From Tamarix chinensis (Eukaryota; Streptophyta; Magnoliopsida; Caryophyllales; Tamaricaceae), in assembly GCA_030549775.1 (NCBI GenBank), contig CM060174.1, forward strand, positions 100,084,132 through 100,148,131: a stretch of DNA of 64,000 bases. The letters are read 5' to 3'. Under the pieces are notes generated by a model that was not told the DNA's origin, ran no database searches, and worked only from the letters and a program-made list of their open reading frames with translations. How positions within the stretch are numbered: the stretch's first letter is position 1; the number at the start of each line of letters is the position of its first letter. Positions 60,060-64,000 of this stretch are shown piece after piece. The position numbers were made by a program, and so were the translations under genes.

Positions 60060-61230
60060 AACCATTTTATCATTTTTCCTTTTCCTTTTTCTTTCTTCCT
60101 CCTTTACTTATTTTTCCTTCTTTCCCCATTTTTCTCCCGACTGGGCCAGCCCACCGGCCCAAATCACCTCCCCTTCCTTGTCTTGCGCTACACAAGCTGC
60201 GAGCCCTGATTCCTTCGCCCGAACCGTTAACCGGTCCTCTTCTTTTTTTTCCTCCCGTGGACCGCCCGGTCCTCCCCCTTTCCTTTGCCTTCTTCTTCCC
60301 CGACCTGTAGCGCACCTACAATGTAACTTGCAACCCCGATCTTCACGGGCAGCCACCAGCCCAGCGCCGACCGTCCTCCCCTGCCCTCCCTGTCATTTTC
60401 TTTCCTTTTTTCGACCCCAACAAGCCCCATCTCTCCCCTCCCCACGTTCCCATCTCTTTCCTTTTTCTTTTCCCCTCCCCGACCTAACCTGCCATGGCAG
60501 GACTGCACTGCCTGCCATCGACGGCCGGTGGTCCTGCCACACCTGCCCTGCTTGTCCTCTTCCCCTTCATCGTCTTCCCCCTCAATTATCCTATAAATAA
60601 ATACCCCCCATTAGCATCCTGGGTCGAGCTCCCTTTTCGCAGCCCAGAAAACTCCTGCCGCTCGCCGCCACCCAAACAAACGCTTAATCCACCGCCACCA
60701 GCGACCACCGCAACAAATGCCACCCACCAAGACCATCCCTGCACTTCCCTCTACAAAACCAGACCACCATCACCCCTTGTCTCGCCCTGCAAGGGCCGCC
60801 CCGGCCATGCAAAGTTGCCAACCAGATCGACCCTCTCTAGCCCCTCGTCGCCCCTCGCGCCGCCTTCCGCCGCCAATCCCGCTGCTACCAGCACCTCCTC
60901 CACCCTCCAAAACACCTAGGGAACCTTCCCCTACCTTCCCATACCGTCATCTCCCCTGCCTCCCTCTCCTCTTACCTCCCCCCACTTCCACCACCTTCGG
61001 CCGCCGCACCAACCACCGTGCGCCGCCACTCCCAGCTACACCACCACCTTCATTCCACCCCTCTTCACCTGCTGCACCTTCCTCCACCTCAAACACCCCT
61101 CCCCGTCCTCTCCTTTAGCCTACATAGTAATCTTTCCACCTCTCTTCCTCCTCCATCGCCGCCGCCGTCGCCGCCGGTTCCACCACTAACCTTAGGTGGT
61201 GCTCTAACCTCCTCAACCCCTAAACCTTTT
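60060..61230 (+). repeat. Pyrimidine-rich block inside the second long LTR
   Basis: Composition and position match the block at 9300-10470, but the sequence itself is only loosely similar. Long Pro/Ser-rich frames here (for example 60178-60600 and 60717-61118) follow from composition. Confidence 0.75.
60592..60599 (+). promoter_or_regulatory. TATA box in the second long LTR
   Basis: TATAAATA stands out as the only A/T-rich island within the pyrimidine-rich block, followed by a C-run at about 60603. It is a plausible Pol II core promoter of the LTR, with initiation near 60625. No equivalent was seen in the left LTR. Confidence 0.4.
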
Positions 61231-61259
61231 TAGCACAAGTGATTAATAATTTTTACTAA

Positions 61260-61279
61260 TATTAAGGGTATTATTATTA

Positions 61280-61311
<32 letters not shown>

Positions 61312-61329
61312 GTTATTATTATTATGGTT

Positions 61330-61361
<32 letters not shown>

Positions 61362-61442
61362 CTTTATCATTAGTTAATCTAACTTTAGAAACCCTTTTTA
61401 TATAAGAGTTAATAATTTTTAGTAATATTAATAGTATTACCC

Positions 61443-61482
<40 letters not shown>

Positions 61483-61721
61483 GTATCACTCTTATTACGT
61501 AAACTAATTTCAGGAATATTTATAAGTGTGGTATTATTATATAGTATCTTTATCATTATTAATAACATTATCATTACTACTACTATTATTATCTCTATTA
61601 TCAATATTATTATTTTCTTACTAGTACTAACTTGACCATTACCACTTTTATTATTAGTGTAAATATTGGGATTCTTATATTACTATTATTCTTTTCAATT
61701 GTTATCCTCTATTATGCTTAA

Positions 61722-61787
<66 letters not shown>

Positions 61788-61938
61788 TATTATTAATGTT
61801 ATTTAACCCGAAGTTGGTGTATTATTATTTTGTTGTTAAATAAGAAGAATACTTAAACCTTAGTACCTTACCATTTAATATTATTCCTAATGCCTTTATC
61901 ACTAACATTATTACTATGGTATCATTATTAGTTATTAC

Positions 61939-61984
<46 letters not shown>

Positions 61985-62000
61985 GTGACAAAAACATTTG
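61260..62000 (+). repeat. Clustered (ATT)n microsatellites
   Basis: At least five separate long ATT runs (about 61270-61365, 61445-61485, 61723-61790, 61938-61985) with short spacers. They occupy the place taken by the 28-30 bp minisatellite in the left LTR. Confidence 0.9.
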
Positions 62001-63544
62001 AACCCTTATATTATCATTATTCAAAATACAACTTTTATCATTATTATCTTTAGGAATATTTGTACTTCGTTGGTATCGTAACTATTATATTATTATTAGA
62101 CTTAGCCTTAAAAATGCTAGGGTTTCTATCACTATAAGCATGAGCTTTACTATTATTATTATTATTGTCATTATTTTGCTATAACTAGTATTAGTACTAT
62201 TATTATAAGAATAAAGCTATTAGGTTTAATACTATAAGTATGGCATTAAATATTTAAAATAAGCATATTTTGGCTAGTAATATCTAGTGGGCTAACTTGA
62301 AGATAAAAACCTTAGTTTTCACGTATAATACTCCCTTTAATAATAACAATCCTAATCTTAGACTAAAATAAGGAGTAATGGTACTTTTGGTAGGAGGGAA
62401 ACTAATCCTTAGTACTTTCCCTTTTATAGGTGAATCAAACTAAAACCCTAAGGAATTGTAGGAACGTGCTCCAAGCCCGGCGTCACTGTAGCTAAGGACG
62501 TAACTAAGGCCACCTATGTGTTATGTGTTTTACTTGCCTTGGATGCTTTGTATGATTTATATGTTGTGTTCTATATGTTATCTGTTTTTCTTGTGTAGCA
62601 CAGCTTGAAACCGAGGTATGTTCTCGTACTCTTGTCTGGTATGCGCTAATATGGATATGCTGCAAATATGATGTGATGGGATGTGACCCTTAGGACATGC
62701 ATGCTAGGTTATTTGATGAGGTGTTGTGGAATGGGGGCATGAAAGAGAAAAATGAGAAATTAAGATAACCAAGGGGAAGTAAGTTGGCTAACGTAGGTAA
62801 GGATGACCTAGTTAATCCGTGATCCATGGTTGGACGAGAAAAAGGGGATTTAAATAAAATGGAAGAGTGGGAGAAACTAAGGTCACATGGGAGGAACTAG
62901 GGTTTGCATGGAAATAATAGGGTTTGGCATGGTAGAGATCAAGGGATTTGCATGGGGAGGTTAGGGTCCGCATGAGGGCGAACCTTACGTATGGAAAGTT
63001 ACTTTGGGACGTTGGGAAGGCAATGAAAGGTCTATTTGGGAATCTGGAGGCTCGAGGTAAAAAAATAGTACGTAGGATAATATAAGGGTACCTAGGGATC
63101 GACCAGGATTTGGGGAGGAAACCCTAATTTGAAAAGGTGGAAAAAGTAAAAGAAAATAATAAAAATAAACGAGGAGGAGCAAGGTATGAGGGGAGAGTTG
63201 AGTCTGAGGGAGGCATTATAGTAGTGTGGGTTGTGGGAGGCAGGAAAGGAAGGGCCACATAGGCCCAGATTAGGGTTTCTGGTGAAAACCCTAGGCTAAG
63301 ATGGTGAGTAGACCTTGGGTATAAGGTGGTGGGCCCTGACCCACACACTTAGAAGTTGGGTTCCCGGTGTGAGAAAGTGGGTTATGGGAAGGATGTCGAG
63401 GCAAGTTAGGAGGTGTAGAAGTCTCAAGATATGGGGCATGTTCTCTTGGGAGGATAAGTATAGCTAGCCATGCATGTCAAGGGTGAAAATCTTTTGAATA
63501 AGATATGTTAAGACACTAATCACTTACAGAGAAAGTTTTTGAGC

Positions 63545-63885
63545 CGGACCCAGAGCGATCCACCTGTAAATAATAGTGGCAGGGTATGTTACCCTTGTGA
63601 CCGGTCCACCGGCTAAAATAGTGGCAGGGCATGGCCCTCGTGACCGTTCCACCGGCTATAATAGTGGGGGATTCCGTGCTCAACAAACCGATCATAATAA
63701 TGATAAGACATGGGAAATATACGAATATTTATAGTGGAACATCTTGTGAGTCGAGGCCAGACCGATCCACTGGTAAAAAATAGTGGCAGGGTATGTTACC
63801 CTCGTGACTGTTCCACCGACTAAAATAGTGGCAGGGTATGGCCCTCGTGACTGTTCCACTAGCTATAATAGTGGGGTTCCCGCAC
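63545..63885 (+). repeat. Six hairpin modules in two triplets (right LTR)
   Basis: CCAC/GTGG stems at 63560-63579, 63606-63624 and 63649-63667, and again at about 63767-63786, 63814-63830 and 63855-63874. Between stems lie second hairpins: AGGGTA-TGT-TACCCT (63581-63595 and 63788-63802), AGGGC-ATG-GCCCT (63626-63638) and AGGGT-ATG-GCCCT (63833-63845). Confidence 0.8.
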
Positions 63886-64000
63886 TCACATGGGTTGATA
63901 AAGACTATGATGTGAATCAATTATAATTATCAGAGATCTAATGAAAAAGTTATCTGGTTCATAACAGGTATTGTTTATCTGTGTTATTGCATGCTATCTA

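Larger units (their letters stand above)
59444..64000 (+). mobile_element. Second long LTR of the 9004-13873 family, truncated by the window edge
   Basis: Starts TGTAATCTCCTAAAATTTTAAAAG, matching the start at 9004 over the first several dozen bases, and the AT-rich head stays similar to about 59750. Block order is the same: pyrimidine-rich block, tandem-repeat block, two triplets of hairpin modules. At the length of the left copy it would end about 320 bp beyond the window. The bases before it are TCCTG, so that is the expected target duplication. Confidence 0.75.

Noticed and set aside
60178..61233. Several Pro/Ser-rich open frames and their minus-strand Gly/Arg/Lys-rich shadows
   Set aside because: Same compositional effect inside the second long LTR.

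Overview
The window is nuclear DNA of a flowering plant, most likely a eudicot. The coding exons are small and split by AT-rich introns with GT-AG borders. Every recognisable host gene belongs to a plant or general eukaryotic family, and transposable elements fill much of the rest. I could not identify the species. All exon borders were placed by eye from splice motifs, reading-phase continuity and recalled family sequence; no alignment was run.

Four host loci are visible. (1) 375-5908, minus: an 11-exon gene for an EARLY STARVATION 1-like chloroplast starch-binding protein (438 aa). A tRNA-derived SINE sits in its first intron and four CACGTG boxes lie upstream. (2) 22628-33643, minus: a 13-exon WD40 gene, the plant homologue of EIPR1/TSSC1 (351 aa), whose introns hold retrotransposon debris. 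(3) 40011-40307, minus: a single first exon of a coiled-coil-type gene family, with no continuation found. (4) 45451-57138, plus: a two-exon gene for a type II membrane protein of the plant DUF7796-like family (433 aa). Its 10.4 kb intron contains a nearly intact Copia retrotransposon.

Mobile DNA, left to right: a 4.87 kb solo LTR (9004-13873) in older repeat-derived DNA; a decayed LINE reverse transcriptase (15637-16726); a decayed CACTA-like DNA transposon (16727 to about 20305); a LINE-type RNase H relic (20840-21215); an inverted Copia remnant in EIPR1 intron 4 (28800-30571); a very young 5.3 kb Ty3/gypsy chromovirus (34032-39358) with 402-bp LTRs that read as identical and a perfect GTTTG target duplication, about 380 bp upstream of the EIPR1 start codon; the 6.4 kb Copia element (49856-56220) with target duplication TATAC; and a second long LTR of the 9004-13873 type, starting at 59444 and running off the right edge.

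The least expected structure is in the two long LTRs. Both share an order of blocks: AT-rich head, pyrimidine-rich block of about 1.1 kb, tandem-repeat block, then two sets of three small hairpin modules built on a CCAC/GTGG stem. In the right-hand copy a second hairpin between modules shows stem-preserving base changes. A stray module also lies in an EIPR1 intron. The Copia element has an unusual leader: a 14-nt stretch at the primer-binding position is exactly complementary to a site inside its own LTR.
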